A stretch of 64,000 nt of DNA from Amoebophrya sp. A120 (taxonomy: Eukaryota > Sar > Dinophyceae > Syndiniales > Amoebophryaceae): the NCBI GenBank assembly GCA_905178155.1, contig CAJINV010000029.1, forward strand, positions 106,603 through 170,602, written 5' to 3'. Positions 42,880 to 53,879 of the stretch are shown here, piece after piece. Position numbers and translations under genes: made by a program. The notes beneath the pieces were generated by a model. The model did no database searches and was not told the DNA's origin. It saw nothing but the letters and a program-made list of their open reading frames with translations. Position 1 is the stretch's first letter. Each line of letters opens with the position of its first letter.

Positions 42880-43828
42880 TGACAGTTACTCCGCTTCGCT
42901 AAACGAGTTTGTGAAGCGACAAACCTTGAAGGTCTTTTTGTGCACGCAGTCGGAGCCATGGACCAGTGTCGGTCAAGTGCACGCGGCCAGTGATAGTCCA
43001 CTTTTCGGAGGTGGTAGTGGCTTTTCTGCTGTGCGGAATTATAAAAGCGGCAGCTTCAGTTTGCTGCAGCAAGCCGGCGGTGCTGGAGCGGCGCAACAGG
43101 TGCCAGGAGGTGAAGGTGGAGAAAACAACCTTTCCGCAGCTGCAACGGCTTCAGCAGATGAACGCACAGCATCCAGGTGGTTCTTCTATGCACAACCAGC
43201 CACATGGAAACATGCCGGTCGGCCGGGCGGAGCATCACCCAACGCAGACGGCACACGGCAACCACCAGCGCTATGGGGTGGCCAAGCGTTACCTTTTCAG
43301 CTGTTGCATGGATGGATTTGTCATGCAAAATTATCATCAGCATGTACGGGGAAAAGCTGCTTTGCATGACAAGTTGCTGAAGTGTAAATAGCATGGAAAT
43401 GCGGTCCACATTTGCAATGCAAGAGCGGCAGGGTGCTCCTGGTCAGTTTTGCTACTCTTGCATTACAAATTCATGTAAAAGCTGAGAATGTAACACTTGA
43501 GAACGCCATAAGCACTTGAATTGTGGTGGTGGTGGTGGTAGTCACATGACCCGAGCGGGGCGTGGCGGGGAACGGGAACAGCCTGAACGTGGTGGGCACA
43601 ATAACTACCGCGGAGACCTCCAGCAGCACCGCACTCATCGCGATGAGCAGCGCGGCTTGGAGCAGCAGCACCACGCGCAACAGCAACAAGGTAGAAGCTA
43701 TGGCTACCAGGGCGGCCACAACCCGGGTGCTCCTGGTCGACCACATCAGCGGGCCGCATTCTGAGTCTGCACGGAGTATCAAAGTGCCGATGCCGGTGCA
43801 GCCATCGATGCTGCCGCGGAAGCAAGAG
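42880..43828 (+). pseudogene. Q/G-rich paralogue segment, frame-broken
   Basis: Exons about 42880-43271 (LQRLQQMNAQHPGG, NQPHGNMPVGRAEHH) and 43516-43828 (RGGEREQPERGGHNNYRGD). It is paralogous to 46200-46888. Relative to that copy it has a net 11-bp loss near 43765, which shifts the frame before SIKVPMPVQPSMLPRKQE. It could be a pseudogene or a sequence error. It holds an E introner that the paralogue lacks, and lacks the A introner that the paralogue has. Confidence 0.55.
43272..43510. mobile_element. Introner E
   Basis: TATGGGGTGGCCAAGCGTTA and GAGAATGTAACACTTGAGAA then CGCCATA; TSD AGCGC/AGCAC. Absent at the paralogous site near 46303. Splices HGNHQR-LNCGGGG. Confidence 0.9.
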
Positions 43829-43982
43829 GTATATACTACGTTGGCTCCAGTCTGTCATGCAAAATCTTGCATTGGAGGTGCGTCAACGTCTATGGTGGAT
43901 TTGCAAGAGAAGCGTGCAAAAACTTCTTAAGATTTATTATTCCGAAAAGTAGGAATCGATCGCAATACTAAACGGGTTGACC

Positions 43983-46900
43983 TGGAGCGGGAGGCTTTGC
44001 CCCCCCAGCAGCACACAATCAACATCTTCTCAACCCGCCCCCGCGGTTCGGCACTCCGGGGTACAACAACCCGAATGTGGTGAACAACAGTAGCACTTCT
44101 TGTCCTCTATCGCAGCAGCAGAAAGCCTGCTCTCCGATGCAACAGCCCGTTTTGACGTTGCCGCAGGTTTCTCCTGTTGGGGCAGTTGTCCCGGATTTGA
44201 ACGTGCACGCATCGACACTACCCCCGCAGCAGCGGAAATTCTCAAACGTGTCCAAAACTCCTCCGATCGGCCCGCCGCCCCCGGCGCCGCCTTGCTTGAC
44301 CCAGCATCCGCCGCCATCGAGGGTAAGTATTGTTGCCGCCGGAACAACTGTTGGCACGGTCAATTTGAACCAACAGGGAAGTTGTAGTGCGGCGGGTGGT
44401 CCAGGTCCGGTGCCGCCGAGCAACTCCACCTGTGGACAGCAGCAGCAGCAGGGGACGAACAATACGAACAACAGCAATTTGCTTGATTGTGCCTTGAACA
44501 GCACCTCCCAGGGGATGTTGTGGACCACGGACCCGACTACCGCCCAGCCGCCGGCTCTGCCGCCGCCGGGTCTGGGGTTGGAAGTCGAATTTCCGACGAA
44601 AATGGGACTGCCCGGGAATGCGAGTATGGCAACATGATGGTAGAACAGCAGCACGCCCCTGACCAGAACTGGACTTCTGCGACTGGAGGTTCTTTGCTGA
44701 ATAACTCTAATGCGAACCCTCCGAACCCGCCACCGAACTACAACCAGCAACAAGTTTCTGCCAATACCACTTACGGGGGCCAGGCTTTCAACGAGATGGA
44801 ACAACAGCATCAAAATCTCCAACAGCCGCATGTTGATACGATGAGCCCCTCCTCCTGCAACCCTCCGTATTACCCGCTGCCGCCGGATGATAATCTCAAC
44901 ACGATGCAGCTAAGCTCTTGCCACGACGACCTTCATGAGAATGAAAAAAGCCTCAAAATCGACAACGAGGTGCTGGAAGCGGCGAAGATCCACGACGAAA
45001 ATTTGACCTCGAGTGAGGACAAGCACTTAGACATGCTGATATGGCGTTCTCAAACGTTACATTCTCAACTGATGTTACATGATTTGTCATGCAAAATGAG
45101 CATCAACATACATTCACACAGTGAAGCTACTTCGCATGACAAATGTTGGAAAGGCTAAACAGAGCCTAAATCTGTGCGGAATTTGTAATGCTACATGTGC
45201 AACCTCCATTCTTGGTCTTTTGCCATTCTTGCATTACAAATTTATGTAACAGTTGAGAATGTAACGTTTGAGAACTGCATAGCTGAACACGTTTACCTAC
45301 ACGCGCGACCAGATGCTTCACCTTCGTTCTTACTGTGACTTGGGCGAAAATGATGACAGCACGCGTTACAAGCTGCTCACGACCGTGGACGGACCGCCGA
45401 TGCCAGGCTTCGGTTGTCGAAAGAAGGAAAAGCAAGAAAGGAAATTGCTAGCGGAGCAGGAGCAACTGGCAGCGAGTGCCGCGGCCGTGCGCAAGCAGGT
45501 CGAGAAAATGGATTACGCGTTATTGTCGGGCCCTCCTACTATTGGACAGCATGGTCCACCGCTGCCGTGTACAACAACTGCAAATACCTTGCAACTGCCT
45601 TATCACAGCCATAGTAGCCAACAGCGTCAGCGGTACTACTCTCACGGAGCTGGTTCGGCGTTTTTGGATCAACCGCCGACGTTGCCGCAGCAATTGCAGC
45701 ATCTCCGGGGCGGTGCTAATATGGCCGGGCATAATCAAGGGCAACACTACAACTCCCGCGAGCGCGAGCATAGCAGTCTCCGGACGGATCAGTATCACCG
45801 CGATCAACGGGCCGCGCATCAGCCTTATAATGAGCAGCGGCACAATGTTCCTGGTGATCTGCATCATCGTCGCCAGCAGTACAACAACCCGAGTGATCAA
45901 CGTCGTGGGTACAGCAATCCACCTAACTACAGCCAACACATTCCCCCGCCGCATCTTCAGTCGAGACATGTGCCTGTGCCTGCTCCCCCGCAACATCACC
46001 AATCCCAGCATCATGTCGCGCAATCTGTGTACAATGCAGCTTACAATGGTCAACAACAGTACTACGTGAACAAAACGCACACTGGTCCGGGGACGGCGCC
46101 CGCGCCAGGCTGCGGGTACAACAACCAGCAGCCGTTGCACAGCGGCCCGCCAGGAGCCCAGTCCCATCATGCGCCGCATGGTGGCCTTCCTGGTAACCCG
46201 CCGCGGTTTCAGCAGATGAGCGCACATAATATGCACAACCAGCCGCAGGGCAACTCGCCCGTCGGCCGGGCGGAGCATCACGCGATGCAAATGGCACATG
46301 GCAGCCGGCATTTGGGTGGTCACATGACGCCTGCGGCAGGACGTGGCGGAGAGCGGGACCGCGAACTATCAATTGCAAATATGTCTGGGTCTGGGAGATT
46401 GCGACATTTGTCATGCTAGTCTGGCATGACTCTGAACTTTGTATTGCGTGGCCGCGAAGCGCTCCTCCTCCCTGTCATGCAAAAACGCTGCTTCTCATGG
46501 GAGATACGCAACTCAGAACCATGAAAAAAACTTGTCATGCTTGGCAGCGCATTACAGTGAAATCACTATAATTATCTTCCTTGCATCACAAGCTTCCAGA
46601 CCCAGACGTATTTGCATTTGATACGAACGTGGGGGACACCATTACCGCGGAGACCAGCAGCAGCAGCAGCAGCAGCACATTCATCGCGGTGAGCAGCGCG
46701 GTTTGGACCACCATCACGCGCAACAGCAACAAGGTGCCAGCAGCTATGGCTACCAGGTCGGCAACAACCCGGGTGGTGTTTCTGGTCAACAACATCAACC
46801 CAGCGCCCACACGCCGTATGCTGGATCAGGACGGAATATCAAATTGCCGAAGCCAGTGCAGCCACCGATGCTGCCGCGGAAGCAAGAGGTATGCACTTGC

Positions 46901-48737
46901 GTCATTCCAGTTTGTCATGCAAAGTTTATTATTGCATCGGTGGGTAAAGGTCTATGGTGGATTCGCAAGAGCAGTAGTATGATTTCTGAAATTTTCAATT
47001 TTTGAATACCGATTCTTGCAATACAAAACAGCTCGACCTGCCCGCGCCTCCTCCGCCGCCACTGCAGCACGCTGAACAGCCCTCAGCCTCTTCGAACAAC
47101 CGCATGGGAGCTGGACAACAGGCCGCTGCGTCGTCTTATCAGGTCGGAGTACAGCCTGCTGGTGGTGTTTCAGTGCACCAGCAGCAGCACGTGACCTCCA
47201 CTGGGCGTGGTCCTCACGGTCAACACCCGACGCACCAAATGAACCGCGCCCAACAAGTTGGGGTTTCGCCGGCCGAGCCATTGGACGATACCGCGGAAAC
47301 CAAGGACGGCTTCACTCCCAGAAGCGAATATGGGGAAGATGACTACAGGTATGAAGTTTGTAATATGTAGCCATGCATGATCACAGATGTGCATCGTGTA
47401 TCTACTTCATGACCTGACTCAACAGCATGACAGAAGATTTACGATTTTGACTTCTTGAAACCATTTGTGACGCAATTACTACTAGATGACCGACAAAATG
47501 CGTAATAGCATTTATTTATTTTATCACTACCCAAACAGCGACAATTACGACAATCTCTCCGATGGCGTCCCCATGGGTGGCGACTACACCAACACCCCGC
47601 TGCACCACGAACTGATGCACGACGGTCGCGGCGCTTTAGCCGGGAACTTGCAAAACCTGAACTCCGGCAGCAAGCGTTTGTTCAACAGCAAGGCTGATGG
47701 GTCTTGTCAGGAACACGTGCCGTTTGAGGGTTTGGTGTCGAAATCCCGCGAGCAGAGCTCCACCCCGGGGCCGCACAGCGGTAGTTCATCGGCTGCTTCC
47801 GCTGATTGCAGTTCTGGTGGGAAGAATACCAAACAAGCGACGTTTCTAGAAGGTGCCCAACAATTACCTAGTGAGCCGCAGAATATCAACCCCGACGCGA
47901 TTGGGAGTTCTGGCACGAATTCGTCCATGGCCGCCGCTGGTTATCCTGGGCAAAAGTATCGTACTCGTAGTAATCGCAGGTATGCATTACAAATCTCCAT
48001 CCCAAGGTAAAACAGCGTGACAAATTCCATTTGTCATGCTGAGCTTGTATTGCAATTCCTACTACTACGATACTTTTGCAGTTCATATTGGCCCTCCGAT
48101 GCTGATTTCCGGTATGAGCCGAGCGAACGCGCAGATCGGGCAATCTAGTACAGCCAACAAGGCTGCTCCTGCAACGGCTAATGCAGGAGGACTTGCACTT
48201 GGAGCGGCAGGTGCAGGCGTATTTGACCAACAGGCGCCCCCGTTTAACGTCGATATGACGAACCTTGCTCCGCCACCCGCGATGAACAACATGATCCCAG
48301 GGAGCGGCTCGGGAATGAACCAGACCGGCCTCCCTGTGCCGCTTTGCGTCTCCAAATCCTGGGGTCGACACGGCGCGACCAGCCCACCACCGGGCGTTTG
48401 CCCGCCGCCGGAGCCGCCACGGGGAATGCTTCCGCCGGGCGTTCTGGGCGGACCGTCGTTGCTGGTTTCATCTTCGCAGCAACAGGGAAATAACTTTTCT
48501 GCTGCAGGAGCAGGTTCTGGTGGTTTTATTGCAGCTGCAGGAAAGCACGGTAGTTGTACTACCCCAATGAACAATTCCAGTGACACAAAGTTGCCCTTGC
48601 CCCTGCAGAACCCGCATAATTCTGGTAAAGGAGGTCAACAGCAACTGCATTCGAAGCAGCCGTACGCCGAGCAACAGTACGCCGGTGACGCCAATCCAAG
48701 GGATCTCCCGCTTCTACCGTCGGGCGCAATACTATAA
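43983..48737 (+). CDS. Gene 5: Q/N/P-rich protein with YTRDQML motif
   Basis: Exons about 43983-45039 (frame break near 44630), 45287-46366, 46629-46888, 47032-47348, 47539-47941, 48093-48737; the last five junctions, two of them canonical GT-AG, all keep frame and end at TAA. Low complexity: Q, N, H, P and G rich. At 45298-45318 it reads YTRDQML, which resembles the YxxxxL-type eIF4E-binding motif of 4E-T-like translational repressors, followed by RSYCDLGE and a basic coiled segment (RKKEKQERKLLAEQEQ). A 4E-T-like role in mRNP granules is inference from that motif and composition only. No domain was recognised. Confidence 0.6.
45040..45281. mobile_element. Introner E, perfect TSD GCTGA
   Basis: GCTGA at 45035-45039 and 45282-45286. 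The paralogue at 49630-49680 is uninterrupted here (ATGCGGAACGTG), a natural empty site. Splices KHLDML-NTFTYTRDQ. Confidence 0.96.
46367..46623. mobile_element. Introner A, perfect TSD CGAAC
   Basis: CGAAC at 46362-46366 and 46624-46628. The paralogue at about 43593 reads CCTGAACGTGGTGGG without the element. Splices ERDRE-RGGHHYRGD. Confidence 0.96.
46889..47031 (+). other. Canonical GT-AG intron, 143 bp
   Basis: CAAGAG|GTATGC ... AAAACAG|CTCGAC. No family TIR. Joins LPRKQE to LDLPAPPPP in frame. Confidence 0.8.
47349..47538 (+). other. Canonical GT-AG intron, 190 bp
   Basis: CTACAG|GTATGA ... CAAACAG|CGACAA. No family TIR. Joins YGEDDY to SDNYDNLSDG in frame. Confidence 0.8.
47942..48087. 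mobile_element. Introner B
   Basis: TATCCTGGGCAAAAGTATCG and CTACGATACTTTTGCAGTTC then ATA; flanks CTGGT/TTGGC. Splices SSMAAAG-PPMLISGM. Confidence 0.87.
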
Positions 48738-50218
48738 ACAAGCAGCGGGTGAACAAGCGCGCGGCTCTGGTTGCGGAGCAGCAGCACAAACTGCCGATTA
48801 ATTTCTGTTCGCAGCAGTAGCCCCCGCAGCACCAACAACTTCCTGATGTTTACAGCATTCCGGTCCCCATGCCATCCTCCCGACAGTTGTTGCCTCCAGG
48901 AGAAGCCAGTACCGCTGCGATGCAACCCCCTAATACAGCAAGTGCCGCTGTAGTTGAGCACCAAGAGCCGGGCCTGTTACCCTTCGCATCGCAACAAGCG
49001 CCGACTCTTCCAAGCGCAGGAGCCGCTGGCTCATGCAAAAAGCCTACTAGCAATAATCCCGCCGCTGCTGCTCAATCCTACCATCAAAGTGCTCCTGTTG
49101 GTCAACAGCCGATATCAACAAAGCCGGAAGGCCAGCTGACCATGGAAGTTGGCCAGCATTTACAGCCAGGTAGCGTGCAGGTTTTGAGTCGCAACCAGTC
49201 GACAAGCTACTCACCGGCGGAGAACTCTAGCACTAAAATGACCACGACCTCCGCAGTAGGAGCACCCCAAGGTGGACCTCCTCCTGCCGTTATTGCTCAG
49301 CAACCCCCGCTGCCGGCCAGCATCGGCACTGCAACTACCAGTATTGCCGCCGCTACCTCCGCGGCACTGACGAAGCAGGACAACTTTCAGATTCCCCAGA
49401 ATCCACCACCTCCGCCACCAGTAGCTGCAGTTGTTCCAGCGTCGCAGACGCAGACGCAGATTATTCATCAACAGAACGACGGTAAGAATAATGTTGTCAC
49501 CAACGATGAACAACAAGGGAATATTTTGGACGAGTTCGGTGCGGACAATATTTGGACAGCAGGGGCCGAACTCCTGTGGACAGCAGCAGCAGCAGGTGAC
49601 GACAGCAATTTAACGTCGAGCGAGGACAAACACTTAGAGATGCGGAACGTGTTCACTTACACGAGGAGCCAGATGCTGCGCCTTCGTTCTTGCTGCGATT
49701 TGGGCGAAGATGATGCAGCAACTGGATTGCTGCATTCCGCCGGTGCCGCCGGTTCTGATGCGTCCGTTCGTGGATAATGTTGGTCAAAATCAGGCCAACG
49801 CTGTCGATATCCAATGCAAACGCGTCTAGGTCTGGAAGATTTCAAGACTTGTCATGCTACTTTTCCATGACGATGACCCAGCCAGGACCATGAGGTCTCG
49901 GTCTGGCGGGCATGACATAGGATGACGGACTCTACGACATCTTTCTCATGCTTGCCTCTCCTGCACGAGAAACTTCTTGCTCTTCCTCTCAAATTGTTCC
50001 AAAATGGACAGCTTCTGGTAATCATGCAACACAGATTGTTTCACAGTCCCGACTTAGAATGACAAGTTCGACGGTTGCAGACCCAGACATCTACTTTGCA
50101 ATGCATATTCAGCCAGTTTGTGATGCTGGAGCACGATACTGCTGCTGGTAACGATAGCGGCGCCCGCAATACAGAATCTATGGACCACCCAAAAGCGCAC
50201 ACTTTGAATTCAATTTGA
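48702..50218 (+). CDS. Q-rich coding segment with second YTRSQML motif
   Basis: One frame runs from about 48702 (STVGRNTINKQRVNKRAAL) to 49777, broken only by TAG at 48818-48820 inside a Gln run (SQQ-stop-PPQHQQ). It contains LTSSEDKHLEM then YTRSQML at 49658-49678, paralogous to 45000-45320. A further exon (50113-50215, VMLEHDTAAGNDSG) follows an A introner with a frame change before it. It may be the 3' part of gene 5 or a tandem copy. Stop TGA 50216. Confidence 0.5.
49808..50107. mobile_element. Introner A
   Basis: TATCCAATGCAAACGCGTCT and ACATCTACTTTGCAATGCATA. Splices QANAVD-QFVMLEHD in frame. Confidence 0.87.
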
Positions 50219-50236
50219 TGGAGCAGAACAATCGTA

Positions 50237-51013
50237 GTGGTTACGCCCGTGCAGCCCCCCGAGAGCCACTTGATGCCGGGAACACTTGTAGCGATGGTGA
50301 GTACGCATGGCAAAGCGACCTGCTGCGCCATGCCCTTGTCTCGACGGTTAGCTCCGGAAGCTGGTACCGGTCCGATGCAGCCGCCGGCCGTAGGAGCTCC
50401 TAATAAAGCAAGTGCCACCAGTGGAGCCTTTTTCCGCGAAAAAATGGTGTTGCGGCCCGGTGGACCTGTTCCTCGAATTTATGCAGTGCCAAGTTGTCTG
50501 GGTCTGGATCTGGAAAGATACAAGCTTGTCAGGAGGCTGTCCTCGGATTCCAAAATAAAAAATCTGTATTGCATGCGCAGCAAAACTAAGTAGTCCAATT
50601 TTTGCTACCTGGAGCTGGCATTTCTCATGAGGGATAGGCATGAACGCAAAACCTGCGCAATCTCGAGATGCTGGCGCATACGTCAATGATATTGTGGGAG
50701 TGGGCCATGCACAATGTGCATGGCAAACGTTGCACCTCTCCAGACCAAGAGATAAACATATTTGCAGTGGATAGAGTTTGGCCGCTAGCACAACCTGCAG
50801 AGCGACCTGGTGGCCCTCCTTGCTGCACGAGCCGCACTGCAAAAGCGGAAGCCAGTCGATCAGGAACTTGTCGCTTTGTCGGCGCACGACTTACCTCAGG
50901 AAAATGAAACCCCGGCGGATTGCGGCGCTACCCTCAGACTCATCCCATACACAGAACCGCACTGGAATTTTGTGACTTGCGTAGGTGGTTGTCGGGGGAT
51001 TTCTGCACCGTGA
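50237..51013 (+). CDS. Hypothetical coding segment around an A introner
   Basis: Upstream of 50480 two frames are open. Downstream the most protein-like frame (LQSDLVALLAARAALQKRK, then IPYTEPHWNFVTCVGGC) runs to about 51000 but is preceded by an in-frame TAG at 50783. Function not recognised; start and frame are uncertain. Confidence 0.35.
50480..50773. mobile_element. Introner A
   Basis: TATGCAGTGCCAAGTTGTCT and AAACATATTTGCAGTGGATA; TSD GAATT/GAGTT. Confidence 0.9.
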
Positions 51014-51582
51014 CAACCTCAATTCTCTCTATGTAGTGGGCACAAGAAAAAACTAATGTTAATACAAAGCCACTACCCTCTGTCCCCCTGTTATTGAGTT
51101 CTACCCATCTTATCGCTCGTATGTGTCGCGTTCGGCGCGACTGCAGGAGAAACGAAGCATCTACTTTGGCGAAGCTTCTAGTTGTAGTTCTACCAAAAAA
51201 AATGTTTTTCTGAGCTTCGCCCCCTGTACGTATCTTCAACCAGAACGAAGCACAAACCTGATCGACGAAAATTAGTTACTGAAGCCGCAATGCTTACGCT
51301 TCACGAATATCAGCAGCACTGCTCCAGTGGCAACGCTGCAGAGTTTTGTTTACAGTACTGGCCAGACCAGCGTGGCCAATGCTGCAGAGTTTTGTTTACA
51401 GTACTGGCCAGACCAGCGTCCTATCGGTCTCCGGCTGGGCTGCACATAGGTAGGGCGCGGTGTGGGGGCACGCCTTCTTGCCTTGTCCCTGTCCGTCTTT
51501 CTAGGGTCGGGGCTGGTGGCTTAGGATGCCCGAAATGAAGCAACCCCGCTACCCGGCCGGCCCCTTGGCTCTTTGACATGCC
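51014..51582. other. Spacer
   Basis: No gene. A short duplication of GCAGAGTTTTGTTTACAGTA with CTGGCCAGACCAGCGT occurs at 51337-51420. Confidence 0.5.
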
Positions 51583-52863
51583 ATGGCGCGCCGCCGGAAT
51601 GCAAGCGCAACGGGGAACAGGAGCAGTACTGGGATCCATGTTGCGACGACGCCGCAGCTAGCTGATCTGCTAGCTGCGCTGCCCCGTGATTGTGTGGTCG
51701 GTCCCTGCGAGGAGATCATGAGAGAGGTGACGCTCTTGGTTGCGTGCCAGGGCGAGGTCGCATCTACAAACGAGATGCTTGGTCCGTGGCATCTACAAAC
51801 AAAATGGCGCAACTGCAATGGAAATCCTTAATCTTTCCATTCTCCTAATGAACAGATCGCCCCCGCCGAAGCACGCGCCTACGGTCCCGAGCCGTATGAT
51901 GGTTCCCTCCCGGATGTAGAACATGTCCACAAGCTGATGTGTGGCTGGATTCCGCAGAAGTACGTGGACGAAGCTGCAACCATCGTCAAAAAAACCAAAC
52001 TATGGAAAACGCGCTATCACTTGAAAATATTTTTGGGTCTGGAAGACGAAGATTTCCAACTTGTAGCGCGTGCTCTGGACGACGAGGCGTTTAAATTTGT
52101 ATTGCATGAAAACCAAAGTCACCCAATGAATTTGTGCTGCACACACAAGGATAAGGAACTGATCACGCGGAATAGGCATCTTCAAGAGGCCTCGGCAAAG
52201 CCTGTGTTGCATGCTTTTCCGTGCATTCGAGACCATGCGTGTCATCCAGCAGACGCATTAGAAGCAAGATCATTCTCCCAGGCCCAGGCATGTTTGCAAT
52301 GCATACTCGCGCTGCTGTTATAAAAGCGGAGCAGCTCAGGAGGGCAAAGGGGAACAAGTCCGACGCAGTTGGTATGCAATGCAAAAGGGTCGCATCCGTA
52401 TGATTCGCATAACAAATTGCCTCAAGAAGAACACTGCGGCGTGTCTATCATTTGTAAAAAGGTCCCCACCCCATGCTTGTAATGAAATTTTGCATGCTGA
52501 AGATGATGTTTCTCATGCAAAGCCCCATAAGAAGCATTTTCTATTCGTATTTCGGAATTTGTCATGCTCCAATCAGAATGATATGCCGCAGTTGTGATGC
52601 TGGCGAACTAGCTAAACAGGATTACACTACGAAGCCAAACTTCTCATGCGCAACACCCAAGCCTTGTGGATTTGTCTAGCAGATATCCATTTTGACTCTT
52701 GTGCGGGGACGTTTTTACTCCGGATAGTGTCATGGAGGGACAGGGAGGAAGGCGGGATCTCTCATGCATGATTCTGGTTAGTCTTAGTATGATCGCGATG
52801 CTTTTGCAGTGGATAGGCAAACGCGTGGAACAATCGGAGACCCTCGACGCAAGCGAAAGGTAA
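51583..52863 (+). CDS. Gene 7: small hypothetical protein
   Basis: ATG 51583 (MARRRNASATGN, then PQLADLLAALPRD). A second exon, from about 51857 (IAPAEARAYGPEP, KYVDEAATIVKKTKLWK) to 52014, needs a short intron whose ends I cannot fix. Then 52311-52372 and 52821-52863 join in frame (AAVIKAEQLRRAKGNKSDAVG then RVEQSETLDASER, stop TAA 52861). Function not recognised. AG|GTAAGC at the end could instead be a donor to a further exon. Confidence 0.55.
52015..52305. mobile_element. Introner A
   Basis: TATCACTTGAAAATATTTTT then GGGTCTGGAA, right GCATGTTTGCAATGCATA; TSD CGCGC/CTCGC. Splices KLWKTR-AAVIKAEQ. Confidence 0.88.
52373..52815. mobile_element. Introner B hosting nested C
   Basis: TATGCAATGCAAAAGGGTCG and ATCGCGATGCTTTTGCAGTG then GATA. 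Splices KSDAVG-RVEQSETL in frame. Confidence 0.85.
52446..52726. mobile_element. Introner C nested in B, perfect TSD GTGTC
   Basis: GTGTC at 52441-52445 and 52727-52731. TATCATTTGTAAAAAGGTCC and GGGGACGTTTTTACTCCGGATA. Confidence 0.93.
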
Positions 52864-52969
52864 GCGAGCACCACTCACTATCTTTACATCTTGCATTGAG
52901 CGCGCACCTCTACTAAACTTTTTAACTACATCCTGTCGAAATCGAGAATCAAAGAAAGCACTTATGACT

Positions 52970-53280
52970 TTTCGTAAGTGTCTGCGTCGGCGTGCTTCTG
53001 CCTTTTCGTAAGTAACCGGCCTGACCTTAGTACTGTCACAGTAAACGAAGACGTAAATAGCCGGCCTGACCTTAGTACTTCTGAGGCAGCGCTGCGAGCG
53101 CCCTGCCTGTAGGTGTAGGTAGTGGCAAAGGCATGGACGAAGAAAAATTTCAGCACGACCAGCGAGGAGAAGGGCAGGGCTAGTGCCACTCTTCAGAAGT
53201 CACACGCTCGCTGCTTCTTGTGTTTTGACTAGTACCACTCTTCAGAAGTCGCTCGCTGCTTCTTGTGCTTTGACACCAAA
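52970..53280. repeat. Short tandem duplications
   Basis: CCGGCCTGACCTTAGTACT twice near 53020-53080; ACTCTTCAGAAGTC with GCTCGCTGCTTCTTGTG twice near 53185-53275. Confidence 0.8.
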
Positions 53281-53689
53281 GATCTAACACATCTATCATT
53301 GCGATGCGTACTACGTTTTTTGATTTGAGCGTGGCTGCAGCATGCGATGAATAGTACGCGGCGACTGTCGCTGCCAACTAACACACACGCTTGCAGATGA
53401 TAAAATTTTGAAGGCGCTCCCTGCCTTGTGCAGGATTGATCCAGCAGCTCGATGAACGTATATAAAAAATGGAGAACTTCTGCTTCATTGCCACACAATG
53501 CAAAAAAAAACTCTACTTCCCAAGGTCCCACCGGCGGCGGCGACATTGCGGGCGGGCGGGGTGGTCTGTTCGGTTTCTTGTGGTGCCGGTACCTGGGAAG
53601 CAACGGACCCCGACCAGTGTCTCATGAATCGAGCCCGACACGGGGCCCTCTTCAACGAACCACTCGCTTCGCGATGTGCTGAAAGTTTA

Positions 53690-53770
53690 AAACTTTGGAA
53701 CTTTGCATCGAGAAAGAGAATTGTGGGCCGAGACCTGGAACTTTGCATCGAGAAAGAGAATTGTGAACCG
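53690..53770. repeat. 39-bp tandem duplication
   Basis: GGAACTTTGCATCGAGAAAG plus AGAATTGTG occurs twice head to tail. Confidence 0.85.
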
Positions 53771-53879
53771 AGACCGAGGGGAGACTAGTGCGACCGGGGG
53801 CGCGAGCGCTTTCCCCACGCGCTTTCGCTTTGATGCCTTCCCTCGCGCGCTGGGAGGGAGCCGCGCTGCCTTCCCCATC

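Noticed and set aside
41240-50785. Reassigned stop codons, as reported for one Amoebophrya lineage
   Set aside because: Genes 4 and 8 together have about 2,470 codons with no internal stop, so general reassignment does not fit; local stops are better treated as breaks.
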